Positions 21,318-33,458 of a stretch of DNA of 64,000 nucleotides are shown piece by piece (the stretch's first letter is position 1; the number at the start of each line of letters is the position of its first letter). This stretch comes from Zymoseptoria tritici IPO323 (taxonomy: Eukaryota > Ascomycota > Dothideomycetes > Mycosphaerellales > Mycosphaerellaceae): positions 372,001 through 436,000 of the forward strand of contig NC_018205.1 of NCBI RefSeq assembly GCF_000219625.1, given 5' to 3'. A model generated the notes under the pieces. The model saw only the letters and a list, made by a program, of their open reading frames with translations, was not told where the DNA came from and ran no database searches. The position numbers and the translations under genes were made by a program.

Positions 21318-21488
21318 TGTTATAGATTATTAGACTAACTATTAGTAAAGTGCACGTAACTAGTACTAAGGCATTTACACATATAGATAGCTAAAGTAAG
21401 AATCTTACACTTAAGATTCTCTCTGTATAACAATATATACCTGCCAATCAGAGGTCTTCTTCTACTCAGCTTAAGTCCAATTACAACA
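21318..21488 (+). repeat. copia copy 1 3' LTR
   Basis: 171 bp, starts TGTTATAG (RIP-altered TGTTGTGG) and ends TACAACA. It is preceded by a purine-rich tract (AGGGGAG) and followed by ACTAC. Confidence 0.92.
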
Positions 21489-21539
21489 ACTACGGCGCGT
21501 CCCGCTGTCCCTCTGCCAGAATCTTATGACTCACCAGCC

Positions 21540-21821
21540 TTGAAACGTGACGACGCGTTGGAGACGCGGCTCGCACCCAGTCTCTGGACACCAACTTCCG
21601 TTTCCCGGATATCAAATCGAAGGAAACACGTCGCGATAATGCAGCGCGTTCGAGTCCGACATCCGGGATACAACCACCCGAACATCCTGTTCATGTTTCC
21701 AGCGAGCGATGGCGCGCGTCGAGATCATGCGCACTATGGTACCATATGGATGGCGTGCTCGATTTTCATCGACAACCGGCAAGATCACTGGCTGTCCAGC
21801 TCGACGAGTGGTGAACCATGA
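21540..21821 (+). pseudogene. possible HNH-family protein N-terminal fragment
   Basis: The second half of this 93-codon frame (Arg-His-Pro-Gly-Tyr, Ile-Leu-Phe-Met-Phe-Pro, then a Trp-Met-Ala-Cys-Ser-Ile and Asp-His-Trp-Leu-Ser block) resembles the conserved N-terminal region of fungal hypothetical proteins that carry a C-terminal HNH nuclease domain. That is a resemblance from memory. The HNH part itself is not visible downstream. The copia element ends only 52 bp upstream, so the 5' part may have been displaced. Alternatively it is a chance frame; a minus-strand frame overlaps it. Confidence 0.25.
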
Positions 21822-21831
21822 TTGAGCGACG

Positions 21832-22110
21832 ATGCAGATGGCCTTATACACGCTGGCGACCACTTTCTCCGTGTGCCTGATAGCGACACGGATAGTGCCT
21901 GACCTTGGTGCCTGGCCATATCTCTATATCAGCCTCTTACCTCTATGGGCTGCATCAACACTGGCATCGTCAAAAGCTGGATTCGCTTGCTGGTCGGCCG
22001 CCACAGTATTTGCTTGCGCGCTTTGCCTGGGATATTTTCCACAAATTCCATCCATTCCTTCAGGCAGAACAGGAGCGCCAACAACTCTAAATCGTCGTTG
22101 TTATATGTAG
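21832..22110 (+). other. hydrophobic ORF, possible membrane protein
   Basis: A 92-codon frame with two or three hydrophobic stretches (about residues 2-22, 28-48 and 50-70) rich in Ala/Leu/Cys. It is compatible with membrane helices, but no motif identifies a family. It lies upstream of the bZIP gene on the same strand and could be an exon of a larger gene. From 22111 to 22465 nothing else is recognisable; this stretch probably holds the bZIP promoter. Confidence 0.25.
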
Positions 22111-22465
22111 GCCGCTTGTAAGCCCGTATACGATCGAAATCTGCTTATATAGACCAGTCGACACATAGAGTGTAAGCACCAATCGGCACTAAAGACGCTG
22201 TACACGACAATAGAAACGATCGAGTGGTATGTCGCTACAGACAGTGGATCCCGGAAAAGTCGGTTATGAGCTAGCCCAGGTAGTCGGGGAAAACGGTCAT
22301 AATGAGGTAAGTGGCTGCTCATTCGCCCACATACTCTCATTCCTCTGCACCATCAAATATGAGAATGTCGAACAGATCATTAGCAACGAATCTCAGATAT
22401 CCTACTTGAAAAGGTTCTGGTACCTGTAACGCTGCCACGAGATATCCTCTGCGGCGCTATTGGTC

Positions 22466-23278
22466 ATGGCAATGCCAAACGGTAATCAAAGACACATCCG
22501 ACCATCGCCAGCTCCGATCGACAAAGTATCAGAACGAATACGAAATCGAGAAAACCAACGTCGTCTTCGGGAGCGGCGCAGAGAGTACACTCAGGATTTG
22601 GAGGAAAGACTACAACAATTTGAGAAAAAGGGCATCGAGGCGACAATACTCGTACAGAGAGCGGCGCGTACAGTAGCCCGGGAGAATCGACTACTACGGG
22701 AGCTACTGCACAGTAAGGGGATCTCGGAAGCAGAAATTAACCAGCATGTCAATTACATGATCAGACCTGCAGCTATGAAGGAAGAGCGTATGATGGACAG
22801 ACAGATCGCAAACTCGCCGCCTGCACACGAGGAAGCCTTAGGGCATACTGCTCAGAAAGAGATGCATACCACAAACAGAAGTAACAGTGCGGAGCAGGAC
22901 GGTCAGTTGTTACCACAACCCGACCCTCCACTATCCCACTGTTTTCTGAATGCTGTGCGGTCAGCTGAGAGTAGTTGTGGCATAATCCAGCCAGATTTGG
23001 AAGATGTCTCAACCCTTTGCCTTGCTTCACTTGAGCACATTAAAGTCGACGCTCAGGATCAGAGCTACTATCCTTCCAGAAACACTTCCCCGATTGCATC
23101 ACCATTCCCGACGTCCGGAAGGTCAAATAACGACGAGATGGATTGTGAAGAGGCTGCACGAGTCATCACTTCTTTACGTGGCAAAGTAGACCCCGAAGCA
23201 CTGTGGCCACAACTTGGCTGTAGCACAGCGAGAAGGACTCGTGTGAAAAATTCAGTGCTCATGACACTAGCGCTCTGA
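22466..23278 (+). CDS. AP-1-like bZIP transcription factor of the arsenic cluster
   Basis: 270 aa from the ATG at 22466. Residues 24-41 form a basic region (Arg-Asn-Arg-Glu-Asn-Gln-Arg-Arg-Leu-Arg-Glu-Arg-Arg-Arg), continuing into a leucine-zipper-like coil at about 44-85 (Leu-Glu-Glu-Arg-Leu, Glu-Asn-Arg-Leu-Leu-Arg). The C-terminal half is Ser/Pro-rich with scattered Cys, including Ser-Ser-Cys-Gly and Met-Asp-Cys-Glu-Glu-Ala-Ala. In yeast Yap8/Arr1 and related AP-1 factors conserved cysteines sense arsenite; whether these do is inference. It would bind DNA in the nucleus and is likely to control ACR3 and the reductase next door. The gene is convergent with ACR3, 128 bp between stops, and has no RIP stops, so it looks functional. 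Confidence 0.85.
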   Translation: MAMPNGNQRHIRPSPAPIDKVSERIRNRENQRRLRERRREYTQDLEERLQQFEKKGIEATILVQRAARTVARENRLLRELLHSKGISEAEINQHVNYMIRPAAMKEERMMDRQIANSPPAHEEALGHTAQKEMHTTNRSNSAEQDGQLLPQPDPPLSHCFLNAVRSAESSCGIIQPDLEDVSTLCLASLEHIKVDAQDQSYYPSRNTSPIASPFPTSGRSNNDEMDCEEAARVITSLRGKVDPEALWPQLGCSTARRTRVKNSVLMTLAL

Positions 23279-23406
23279 GATCGGCCTGTATTCGATACTA
23301 CGGACAACCACGCTTTAGCATGATTCTTCAACTCTTCGATCCAATGTCTCGCACGTAGCGACCTCTCTGACTATTACGCTACCTCTTAAGCTACCGATCG
23401 ACTTGC

Positions 23407-24705
23407 TCAGTCTTCCCACTGCCTCCGTCTTGCAACCCATTTGACGAAATACACAAGAGCCAGCAACACGGGCACCTCAACAAGCGGCCCAACTGTGGTT
23501 GCGAGTGCTTGATCAGAGTTTGGGCCATACGTCGCCACAGCTATGGCGATCGCCAACTCGAAGTTGTTGCTTGCAGCAGTAAAACTCTGGGTTGCCGCGA
23601 GCTTGTATCCGAATCCAAGCTTGTGCGTCACGAATAGAGTAAAAGTGAAAATGGCGAAGAAGTAGACAATAAGGGGAGCGGCAACGCGAACGACCGACAC
23701 AATCTGGTGCACGACGTTGCGGCCCTGCGATGCGAAGAGGACCAGAATGGTATATAGGAGTCCAATGAGGGACCAGGGTGCGATCCACTTGAGGAAGACA
23801 TCTTGGTACCATCGTGCGTTGATTGCGCGTATGGCAAAGCGCGTGACAATTGCAGCTCCAAGCGGTATTCCCAAAAATACGCCGACGCTGGTGGCAACGA
23901 CGCTATACTGGATCTGGATGGTTGTGGTCGAGCCCGAAATGACTCTCAGAAAGAATATGGCCAGTGGCGCTGTCAATACCATTTGGAGGATTGAGTTAAC
24001 AGCAACAAGGATTGCGCAGTACTCCTCATCCGCGCCTGCAAGACCAGTCCAGATGAGTACCTTGAACAATTTAGCATGTAATAGTACGCATCCAACTTAT
24101 TTTATCGTACCATAGCAATACAGCGCGCCAGTCCGACAAGGACGAGACCTTCGCGTAGGCCTGGTTCATCTGGCAGAAATGCCCAGGCAAGGGCGAGCAT
24201 CAGGAAAGGTGCAATAATCCAGTTCATTAGAATACTGAAGCCCAACTGGATCCATACTGCGCGCTTTGAAAACACGAGGTGCAGTGTCTCATATTGAACT
24301 TTGCACAAGATGGGATACATCATTACAAGCAACCCAACAGCTGTTCCCATATTTAGCATCTTGTTGTTGAAGCGTTTCTAACATTTACTGACCAATTGGC
24401 ACGGACACCTGCACGAATTTCCCTTTTTGCAGAGCTTCTTCAATGCCGTCCACGTAGTTACCCATCAGGATCCCAACAACAATGGCCAGGAGGATCCAGA
24501 GCGCCAACAGGCGGTCCAGCCAGCCAAGACCTTTGTAAACAGATTCTTTCGCTCCAGAGTGGGCACAGTCGGCTTGATGTCCTTTGGAATCATTCGTGTG
24601 ATCTGGTGACAAACCTTTCTCGGGATCCACAGCAGATTTGGATAATGGTTGCTCGAATGAATGGTCCTGCTTGATAGGGTCAGGGCTAGGTTGTAGAGAA
24701 GCCAT
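23407..24705 (-). CDS. ACR3: ACR3 arsenite efflux transporter
   Basis: Three exons (24705-24393, 24340-24111, 24060-23407) with introns of 52 and 50 nt join in frame to give 398 aa, the usual size for this family. ACR3 is a plasma-membrane carrier of the BART superfamily that exports arsenite. About ten hydrophobic segments follow a hydrophilic N terminus (residues 1-60). The family hallmarks are visible: Met-Met-Tyr-Pro-Ile-Leu-Cys-Lys near 111-118, Asn-Trp-Ile-Ile-Ala-Pro-Phe near 144-150, the conserved Cys178 in Gly-Leu-Ala-Arg-Cys-Ile-Ala-Met, and Glu349 in Ser-Asn-Asn-Phe-Glu-Leu-Ala. The exon 1/2 joint gives Val-Pro-Ile-Ala, as expected. It is divergent from the reductase and convergent with the bZIP gene. 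No damage seen. Confidence 0.95.
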
Positions 24706-25253
24706 GCCTTGCGAATTTATTATCCAATAATCGATTGAGAGTGGCGGCAAAATGTCGCGAATGCAGTTACATGTACAGTTGTCCAGTCGCGACACTTGTG
24801 GTTATGTACATCGCAGTGTGTTCAATGATGTGTCACTAATGTTTGCGAACTCAGTCTGCCAAAAGCTTGATGGTAGTCACGGGCGGCACATGATTGGCTG
24901 AGAAATGATGTGCAGATCGGTCTCGAAGCTCGACGCCCGCAGCTAAGTTATTGCCGTCATCACATTGATCACATAGCCACGCGATTGGTGCTCCCGCCCA
25001 CGTGGTCAGACCTCAGTAGACTTTGATCCTATGTCACAGACCCCATCTGCCAAAATTTAGTGCGGACCGGTGACTACCCACAGGGCGCTCATTGGTGCAG
25101 TCACTGAGCATGGCCAATGTTCAATATCAAGCATTGAAAATCGAACTACATGTACTGTATTCTCTGAAATAATTGATCGAGTGCTGGAGCTTCTGATTGT
25201 CACTTTCGTAGCGGTCGATTCTATCATTTGACTCTTCTCTCAGTCGTTACGAT
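24706..25253. promoter_or_regulatory. divergent promoter between ACR3 and the arsenate reductase
   Basis: 548 bp separate the two ATGs. About 20 bp before the ACR3 start lies ATTATCCAATAAT, an imperfect palindrome. It recalls, without matching, the TGATTAATAATCA site of yeast Yap8. CCAAT-type boxes also occur. A shared promoter would let one regulator switch both genes. The layout is seen; the binding is inferred. Confidence 0.5.
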
Positions 25254-25852
25254 ATGTCTTCCAAGGCGCAACCCGATACTGAGAAGCCATGGCATGCCAG
25301 TTTCCCTCCTCCTCGGTCGAATGCCGGCACGATGTCGCCGGAGCAGTTACTAGAGCTGCTTCAAGACGAGAGGAAGCTGCCTGGCCGTGATTTTCTACTT
25401 ATAGACCTGCGGCGTTCTGATCACAAGGTACGAAATACATTCCTCGATCGCCTCAGATTGAGATGATCTGTTGTTGTACCTGCAAAGAGCTGAAATTTCT
25501 TACAGGGCAGTACTATTCGCGGCTCTCTGAACCTACCAGCGCAGTCGCTATGGTACAGTCTGGATTCCTTGTATGAGCTTTGTCAAGCTGCAGGCGTATC
25601 CACTGTGGCATTCTACTGCGGTGCGTTGGCATTTCGCCATTCTATTGATGGGCTGACACGAAGGACTGGGCTGACTCCTGGACAGGGTCATCACGAGGAC
25701 GGGGGAACAGAGCAGCTTGCTGGTTTCAAGACGTTTTAGCCCGTCGCGGCGAAACTAACATGAAGTCTTTCGTTTTAGCTGGGGGCATTGATGGATGGTT
25801 CGAGGCGGGGGGGAACTACGCAAACTTTGTCGACGGGAAATCGATAGAATAG
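25254..25852 (+). CDS. ACR2: rhodanese/Cdc25-type arsenate reductase (ACR2-like)
   Basis: Three exons (25254-25427, 25506-25620, 25686-25852) with introns of 78 and 65 nt give 151 aa. The fold is a single rhodanese/Cdc25 domain: Leu-Leu-Ile-Asp-Leu-Arg near 48-53, Gly-Ser-Leu-Asn-Leu-Pro near 64-69, and the catalytic loop Tyr-Cys-Gly-Ser-Ser-Arg-Gly-Arg with Cys96 and Arg102 (C-x5-R, as in yeast Acr2). A Gly-Gly-Ile-Asp-Gly-Trp C-terminal motif follows near 129-134. It would reduce arsenate to arsenite in the cytosol for export by ACR3. The length matches Acr2/Cdc25-like proteins. A general phosphatase or rhodanese role cannot be excluded from sequence, but the neighbours favour arsenate. Confidence 0.88.
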
Positions 25853-27268
25853 GAACAGCAAATTATAAGTCAGCGATGACATGTCCCTAGTCCGACGTTC
25901 GTGCTAGAAGAGCGTGAAAGCTTGGGCAATTCGAAATTAGGCTAAAGCCAGGCCTGGCGCCTTAAATTGCAGGCACCAACGCGCGGAAACGGGCGCATAC
26001 TCGCAGAGCTTCCAAAAGAACATTTGCAGGTGGTCTACCAATCGATGATGACCAATCTGCCTCGCATCATACGTGTTCGTCAATTGACGACGGCGCCTAT
26101 TCGTCTTTAGTATAATTGGACATGTCATTGACAGCTATGCCACCTACTGTCGAAGACGAGCAGGCCAACGCAACGCCGCCAGACGGTGGCTATGCCTGGG
26201 TGTGTGTCGCCTCATTATTCTTGATTAATTTTTCTACATGGGGCGCGGTCGCTGTACGCGCACTTTTCACATACTTGGGAAACTCCGAAAGCATCACTGA
26301 CTGCTAGACCTAGTCCTTTGGCGTATACCTCTCGTACTACTTGCACACAGAACGGTACCCTGACGCATCGGAGTTCGAGTATGCACTCGTTGGTGGCTTC
26401 AACTTCGCCTTCGCGATGATTGCGGCCCCCATCGTCACGAGACTTACCCACCACTTTGGAAAGTTCTTGGTGATGGCGATTGGTGTTGCGCTACAGACCA
26501 CCGGCTACGTTGCGGCCGGCTTCGTGAGTCGTATCTGGCAGCTCATACTCACCCAGGGAATCCTCGTCGGCCTTGGTATCGGCTTCATCTACGTTCCTAG
26601 CCTGCCTATCCTCTCTCAATGGTTTGAAGCTCGTCGGAGCCTAGCGAACGGGATTGCCAGTGCCGGCTCTGGATTCGGGGGAGCGTTGTTCGCCTGGACG
26701 ACGGGTGCAATCGTTGATGCTTTCGGACTACAATGGGCTCTATGCGTCACAGGCCTTATCACCTTCATCCTTACTGCAATTGCGATAAGCCTGCTCCGCG
26801 ATCGCAATAGGTACATACAGCCTCCACAGCTAGCTTTCGATACGTCGTTACTCGTGAGATATGAGGTTCAACTTCTACTTGCGTGGTCCTTCGTAAGCAT
26901 GCTAGGCTACATTACGCTCCTATTTTCGCTGTCTGACTTTGCGCTTGCGATGGGGATCTCACCACAGCGGGCAACCAATATCGTCGGCTTCCTCAACGTT
27001 GGTACTGCTGTCGGGCGTCCACTTATCGGTATTGCGAGCGACAAGTCTGACCGCATCGACGTGGCAAGCGCTTTAACCCTCATTTGCGGCATATTATGCT
27101 TCGCGATCTGGATACCCGCTCAGTCTTACGGGCTCTTAGTACTATTTTCGCTTCTAGCGGGTGCCACTCTGGGGGTATTCTGGATGGTAAGCGTGGCGAT
27201 CGAAGCGAGCATGAGTGTCTCTGAGCCGCTTATCACTTGCTGACTACGGCATGCGTAGACAATAGGGC

Positions 27269-27273
27269 CCCTC
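27269..27273 (+). repeat. target-site duplication CCCTC (left)
   Basis: Repeated at 33630-33634, directly outside the copia copy 2 LTRs and within exon 3 of the MFS gene. Confidence 0.9.
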
Positions 27274-27444
27274 TGTTGTGGATTATCAGACTGACTATTA
27301 GTGAAGTGCACGTGACTAGTGCTAAGGCATTCCTACATATAGATAGCTAAAGTAAGAATCTTACACTTAAGATTCTCTCTGCATAACAATATATACCTGC
27401 TAATTAGAGGTCTTCTTCTACTTAGCTTAAGTCTAATTATAACA
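27274..27444 (+). repeat. copia copy 2 5' LTR
   Basis: 171 bp, starts TGTTGTGG and ends TATAACA. Followed by the GGTTATAAGCCCGG primer site. Confidence 0.92.
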
Positions 27445-27621
27445 GGTTATAAGCCCGGCGTAACTACTGCATACTTAAGGAAGAATTATCTGTTCTAAGC
27501 GTAGCTACTAGAACCTTACTATATACTATTTAGACAGTTAACTAGCGAGCCGAGAAAGAGCTAGTTATAATAACAGCCGTAATATAGGCTAATAAGTTTA
27601 AGACTACGAAAGAGAATAAAG

Positions 27622-30600
27622 TCCTAAGAAAGGGAAGTAACTTCTTAGACTAGTTAAGGATACTTAAAGCAGCCCTTATAGATAAGGAGGTGTTAGGCTA
27701 TGTCTTTTATAACATTTCCTAATGCCCTGCCTAACTAAAGCTAGGAATTAAAGTTAGATATCCCTCTCTACTAACTAAGGAGAGTACTGCTTTATCCTCC
27801 TAGGCTCTAACTCCTTCCTAAAAAGAAGAAGGGGATACTCTAGTAATAGAACCTATTCTAACTAGTAGACTAAGACTAACTCCTTTCTAAGTTTAGTATA
27901 AGTATAACCTAATTATATATAGGATTATTAGCAAAAGGATTAACTAATCTCTAAGGCCTAACTTTAGGGATATAGAGAAGATAGCTAAGGAACTATATAA
28001 TACTATTATAGCTACCTATAGGCCTGTTATAATTATAAATATTTATAATAGCCTAAGGATTCTTAGAATTAGCAATATTAAGATCTAAGGAACAAATACT
28101 TAGAAGTACTATAAGGACTTCTAGAAGTAGTATTACAAGTATATCTTTATAATAGAATAATACTCTAGGTCTAAAAATATTCTAGTCTTAAAGCTTACCT
28201 TTAGTAATAAGTAGATTAGGCTATTCTTTATCTAGGGCCTCTACTATCTAGAATACCTAAGAAGCTAGAGATAATCCTATTATATTAAAAATACAACTCT
28301 TAAAGAGCTAATTACCTTATTAATTAAGGAACCTCCTTTATAGATATAGAGGATAGTAGGAGGATTTAGGGGTATTATAGTAGATAATAATTAGTATACT
28401 AAATATACTTATTATATCTATATAAATGTAGATTGCTTTAAGAAGTACCCTAATAAGGCCTTAAAGTCTTAAGTATATAAAGAAAAAGGAGGATCTAATA
28501 AGGATAAGAAGAAGTCCTAAGATAAGAGCAAGAGATATAATAAGAAGGGAGGAAAGGGTACTATAGTAATTAAGCCTATCTCCTCTTCTAATGTAGGCTT
28601 AGGCTCTAATTTAGATAGCTTATTTATAGGAGCAGTAATTGCTGCTACTAGAATATAAAGGAGTAATACTATTATCTAGGATTCTAGTATATTATACTAC
28701 TTCTTTAATAATAAGTCCTAGTTCTTAGACCTTAAACCCCTAGAAACCCTAATTAGGTTCTCTTAAGCTATTAGACAAAGTATAGTTATATACTTAGGAA
28801 GTATAAGGATTATAATAAAGTATAAGGGGAATAAGTTAAATATTACCTTGTAAGATATGTTATACTTTCCTAACTCTAATTATAACTTTATCTTAGTAGA
28901 GACTCTCTAGCTAAAGTATAAGATCTACCTAGATAAGCTATCTTTATGCATTCTAAGGAATAATAAGAAGATAGGCAAGGTTTAGTTTACTTATAATGTT
29001 CTAATCCTCTAGAATATAACTGTCTCTTTCCCTAAGGGGAGTACTAAAGTTACTTCTATAACTAATAGGAATATGTCCTATTTAGCCTTTACTATGCCTA
29101 AGGCTAATATAACAAGATAGCACTAGAGACTAGGCTATATAGGGAACAAGATTCTTAGTATAATAAAGGCTTAAGTCTAAGGACTTAAGCAGATTAACAT
29201 ATCTATACTTAAGTACTATAAGCTATATAAGCTTGTAAGGTTATAGAGAGTAGTATTAAGAACTCTAAGACTAATACCTTAATCCTTATTAGATAAGGTC
29301 TATATTAATATTATAGGACTAATCTTTCTACTAGACATCTTTAGATATAAGTATATCCTTATAATTACTAATACAAAGTTAAGAAGGAGATAGGCTATCT
29401 TCTATAAGCTTAAATTACAAGCTGTATAAATTATTAAGAAATAGACTACTAAGACATTTAACTAGTACAAAAAGATAGTTAAGATCTAATTCTTAGATAG
29501 AGGAGGAGAGTTTAATAATAATAATCTAATTATATTTATAAAGAATAAGGGACTAAGATAGGATTTCTTAGCTCCCTATACTCCTAAGTAGAATAGAATT
29601 GTAGAATTATCTAATAAGGTTATCCTTAATAAGGTAAGAGTAATAATAATTAACTCTAGCCTACCTCTCCCTCTCTAGAGTTTTATAGTTATATATATAA
29701 TCTTCCTTACTAATAGGCTAGTATGCCTATTAACTAACAAGATTCCTCTTTAGGAATTTAATTAAGATCTTAATACTAGAACTCTATATATTAATCTAAC
29801 AAAGGTTAGGAGATTTAGATATAGAGTATATCTATATAATTAGGGGAGACCTAATTTATAGAAGTTCTATCCTAGAGTAGAGAAATACTAGAATCTAGGA
29901 TTCTAGGAGAATACTTTAACTAACTATATAGTTTAGAAGTTTAAACTATCTGCCCTTACTAGGTTTTAGTACAAGATTATAACCTCTCCTTATATAACAT
30001 ATAATAAGGATAAGGTATATAATATAATACCTACTGCCCTAGACTTCTAAGGGGAGAGTTTCCTATAACTAATGTAACTTATTACTATAGAATAGGAAGT
30101 CTATACTATCTATACTAAGGATTAAGATTAGGGCTAGGATGCCTAAGGGCAAAATGCCTAACCTCTTACTACTTCTTATCTTTAAGAAGTAGAGAATATA
30201 TTTAATACTATGTAGAGAGAGAGAAACTAAGCCTCCCTTTTAATATCTTAGGGGGAGCAAATATTAGGTTAGGATATATAATCCTAGGATAACTAATACA
30301 AGCAGTCTAAGCCTAATTAGCTAAAGGCTACTAAGTATAAAGAAGCCTCCTAGCTAGCTTAGGGGGAGTATATTTCTAAGGAAATAGGAAGTCCTAAGGG
30401 ATTTTAAGGAAGTCCTAAGGGACTCTAGGAGCAGGCTAATACTTTATTAATATAGCTATAATATTAAGTATTAGTAGAGAATTGCCCTAAAAGGGAAGAC
30501 CTTTAAGATTATACTATAACTCCCTTCCTAGATATTTATATTATAAGAAAGAGGAAAGTAGGGAGAAGCCCTAAGAGACCTAAGAAATTAAGTAATAAAG

Positions 30601-32237
30601 TAAGTCCTAAAAGCTTAGGTATATTTAGATTCTTAAGAAGTAGAAGATTAGTTATAAGAAAAGACTATAGCAAGATCTAGAAGATAGGACTTAAAGTAAC
30701 AAATCCTAATCTGTCTAATCCTAAGATAGTTAAGGAAGCTCTCTCTAGATCTAACTATAAGGAATAGGAGAAAGCTATTATTAAGAAAGCTAAGTTACTT
30801 AAGTCTATAAGATACCTTAAATAGAAACTTATTAGCACCTTCCCTAAGGGAAGAGTCCCTTTTATAGGGAAATAGATCTTTAAGATTAAGGTACTCTTAG
30901 ATAAAACTATAGAGAAGTATAAGGCTAGATAGACAGCTAGGGGATTTATATAAAGGAAGGGACTTAACTATATTAATACCTTTGCTCCTACCCTAAGAGC
31001 TATAATAGGGAGAATACTTCTGTCCCTTTTAGTTAACTTTAGCTAGAAGAGGAGATAAGTTAATATTAAGACTATATTCCTAAATTTAAACCTAGATAAG
31101 CAGATCTTTATTAAGCTACTAGAGGGAGCTTATCTCTTTAAGAAAGATGCTTATAAGTATATTATATATATTAAGAAAGGACTATATAGGCTTAAGTAGG
31201 CAGCTGCTCTCTAGTACTACAATACTATAGATACTCTCTAAAAGCTTAGTCTAACAAGAACTGTTAGCGATGCTTACCTCTTTTAAGAGAAAGGCATCCT
31301 TGTTCTCCTTTATATAGATAACTTCTAGATCTTTAGATAGTTAGACTATAAGATTAATAAGCTAATTAAGGGATTAGAGCAAAAGTATATAATTAAGGTT
31401 ATTAATACTAATGTCTTTCTTAGACTTTACCTAAAGGAAGGGAAAGATAGCTCTATATCTGTCTCTTAGGAATACTATTCTAGAGACAAACTTTAAGGAT
31501 ATAATCTTAGTAATGCAAAGAGTGTTAAGTACCCCTTTAACACTCTCCTTAAACCCCTCTAGGATAAGGGAATAAAGGAGGACTATAATCTCTTTAATAA
31601 GATTATTAGGGAACTGCAATATCTGTTAAACTATACTAGACTAGATATTAGTTTTACTATTAACTATTATATAAGGTTCCTTTAGAACCTAGGACCTTTG
31701 CATATTTAGGTAGCTAAATATATCTAGAGATATGTTGCAGGTATAATTAATAAGTGCCTTATATATAAGAAAACTAAGGAGCAAATTTAGATTAAAGCAT
31801 TCTTAGACTCTAACTTTACTAGTAATCTTAGTATATCTAGGTCTACCTTAGGAATGCTCTTTAAAATTATAGGAGGCCTAGTTATCTAGAGATCTTAACT
31901 ATAGAAAGAAGTAATACTATCTAGCACTAAGGTAGAGTACCTCTCTCTTACTAAGGTAATAAGAGAAGTAAATTAGGTAAGGAATCTTATTAATAAGCTC
32001 TAGCCCTTTACCTAGGCTAAAAGCATTTCTACTATCTTTATTAAAGTAGACAATTAATTAGCTATTAGCCTTGTAGAAAACTATACTAACTCTAAAAGAT
32101 TAAGATATGTCTCTCTTAGGAACTATTACTATAGAAAATAACATAATAAGGGGAGTATTAAGGTAGAGTTTGTAAGGACAGATATATAGCTTGCAGACTG
32201 TCTAACAAAACTAAAATCCCTAAATACTATCCTCTAA
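27622..32237 (+). pseudogene. copia gag-pol of copy 2, RIP-inactivated
   Basis: Same frame and domain order as the copy 1 polyprotein, ending at the stop 32235-32237. The integrase Asp-Arg-Gly-Gly-Glu motif is at about 29497. The RT catalytic Tyr-x-Asp-Asp-like site reads Tyr-Ile-Asp-Asn here but Tyr-Ile-Asn-Asn in copy 1, so the two copies were mutated separately. Stops are TAG/TAA only, at Gln- or Trp-like codons. Confidence 0.9.
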
Positions 32238-32311
32238 TATATAGATCTATAAATCTAGCAAAAAGATACTTATATATCTATATTAGGCAGCTAATATAGA
32301 CACATAAGAGA

Positions 32312-32382
32312 GGCTAATATAGGAATTAAACCTATAACCTTCTAATTTGTAGTTAGAAATTATACTACTAGACTAACTAGCC
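32312..32382 (-). other. tRNA-Cys-like cloverleaf inside copia copy 2
   Basis: The counterpart of 20170-20240 with the same stems. The anticodon loop is CTACAAA, and a G to A change at position 34 explains it as former GCA (Cys). The T stem (ATAGG/CCTAT) is perfect. Confidence 0.6.
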
Positions 32383-33342
32383 CTTAATAAGAAGAGGGAA
32401 ATTGCTCTTAAATTTATGTCTTAATACCTATATTCCTACCTAAGAAGGATTCCCTTCCTAGAATTATACTATTTTATTTATTATAAAACTAAGAAGCATA
32501 ATACTTAGAACACTTATTTTATTCTTATCTATATAAAGGAAAGGAGGTAACTATATACCTCTACAAAAGTATCTAAGAAACTATAAGAAAAATACCTAGC
32601 TAAAGGAAAACTTTTCTATAAAAACCTAAAAGTATTAGAGTATGTCCTAGAACCTATAGCCTACCCCCCTAAAACTACTACTAAAAGACTAAGTTAATTC
32701 CCCTAGAATCTTAACTTAAAGCCTAGGAGAATATTAGTTTCTATTAGGGAAGAAGGGATTTTAAGGAGAATATATACAGGATGCTATATTACTAACTACT
32801 ACTTTATCTCTGCCTTATTAGAGCTTAACATTTAGCTAAGAGGAGTCTAGTTATAGTATAACACAAATCCCTAAGGATTAGGAGTTATTAGACTAGGGTA
32901 GTTTTCTATTAAGAAGGCCTACTCCCTTAGGTTATACAGCTCCTCTATTACTATATTAATAAGGTCTGTAGTAAGGAGATCCTTATTAAGCTTAGCTATA
33001 AACCTATTAAAGTAAGCTATAAAAGAGAAGGGACCCTAAGCCTTAATATTTACTTTGTTATAGTGTCTATTTATCTCTCCTCTAATAAGTTAATATATAG
33101 TCTAATATGCTATAGAACTATCTTTATAGATCTATAGGAGATCTCTACTACTAATAGTTCTTGCTTTATCGATAACTTACTAGAAGGTTTTCCTAGGGAT
33201 AGAGAAAGCTGCTCTTCTTCTAGAAGCTATAGCTAGTAATATAGATTATATTATTAATAGCTATAAGGGATAGATAATAGATTAGCTAATAAATTAGCTA
33301 AATAAATAAGAGGTGTAGATTATAAAGTAGAGGAATAAAAAA
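32383..33342 (-). pseudogene. antisense accessory ORF in copia copy 2
   Basis: Same position and frame as the antisense ORF of copy 1 (about 20241-21200), again interrupted only by TAG/TAA. It shares the Tyr-Lys-Asp-Ser-Ser and Gly-Pro-Phe-Ser-Phe segments. Function unknown. Confidence 0.38.
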
Positions 33343-33458
33343 GCTAGAAGAAGATGCTTTTTAATAAGCTAAAGCTAAGTATTAGCTACGTAATAGGTAA
33401 ATACCTGCTATATTTAGGTAACAAACAGCTCGTAATAATGCAGCTGCTAATAAGGGAG

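Larger units (their letters stand above)
15132..21488 (+). mobile_element. Ty1/copia LTR retrotransposon, copy 1
   Basis: 6,357 bp with 171-bp LTRs, 5-bp TSD ACTAC, a half-tRNA type primer site, a gag-pol frame and a 1.2-kb segment between pol and the 3' LTR. The order protease, integrase, RT, RNase H is that of Ty1/copia. The sequence is very AT-rich and full of TAG/TAA where Gln codons are expected, which is the RIP signature. Copy 2 (27274-33629) is collinear to within one base. Inactive. Confidence 0.95.

Noticed and set aside
23407..24795. Three separate minus-strand ORFs
   Set aside because: They are exons of one ACR3 gene, joined in phase by two introns of 52 and 50 nt.
26305..26313. 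Apparent TAG stops in the MFS gene
   Set aside because: The second TAG is the splice acceptor of a 60-nt intron (26254-26313) and the first lies within that intron. The spliced frame reads through and matches the family.
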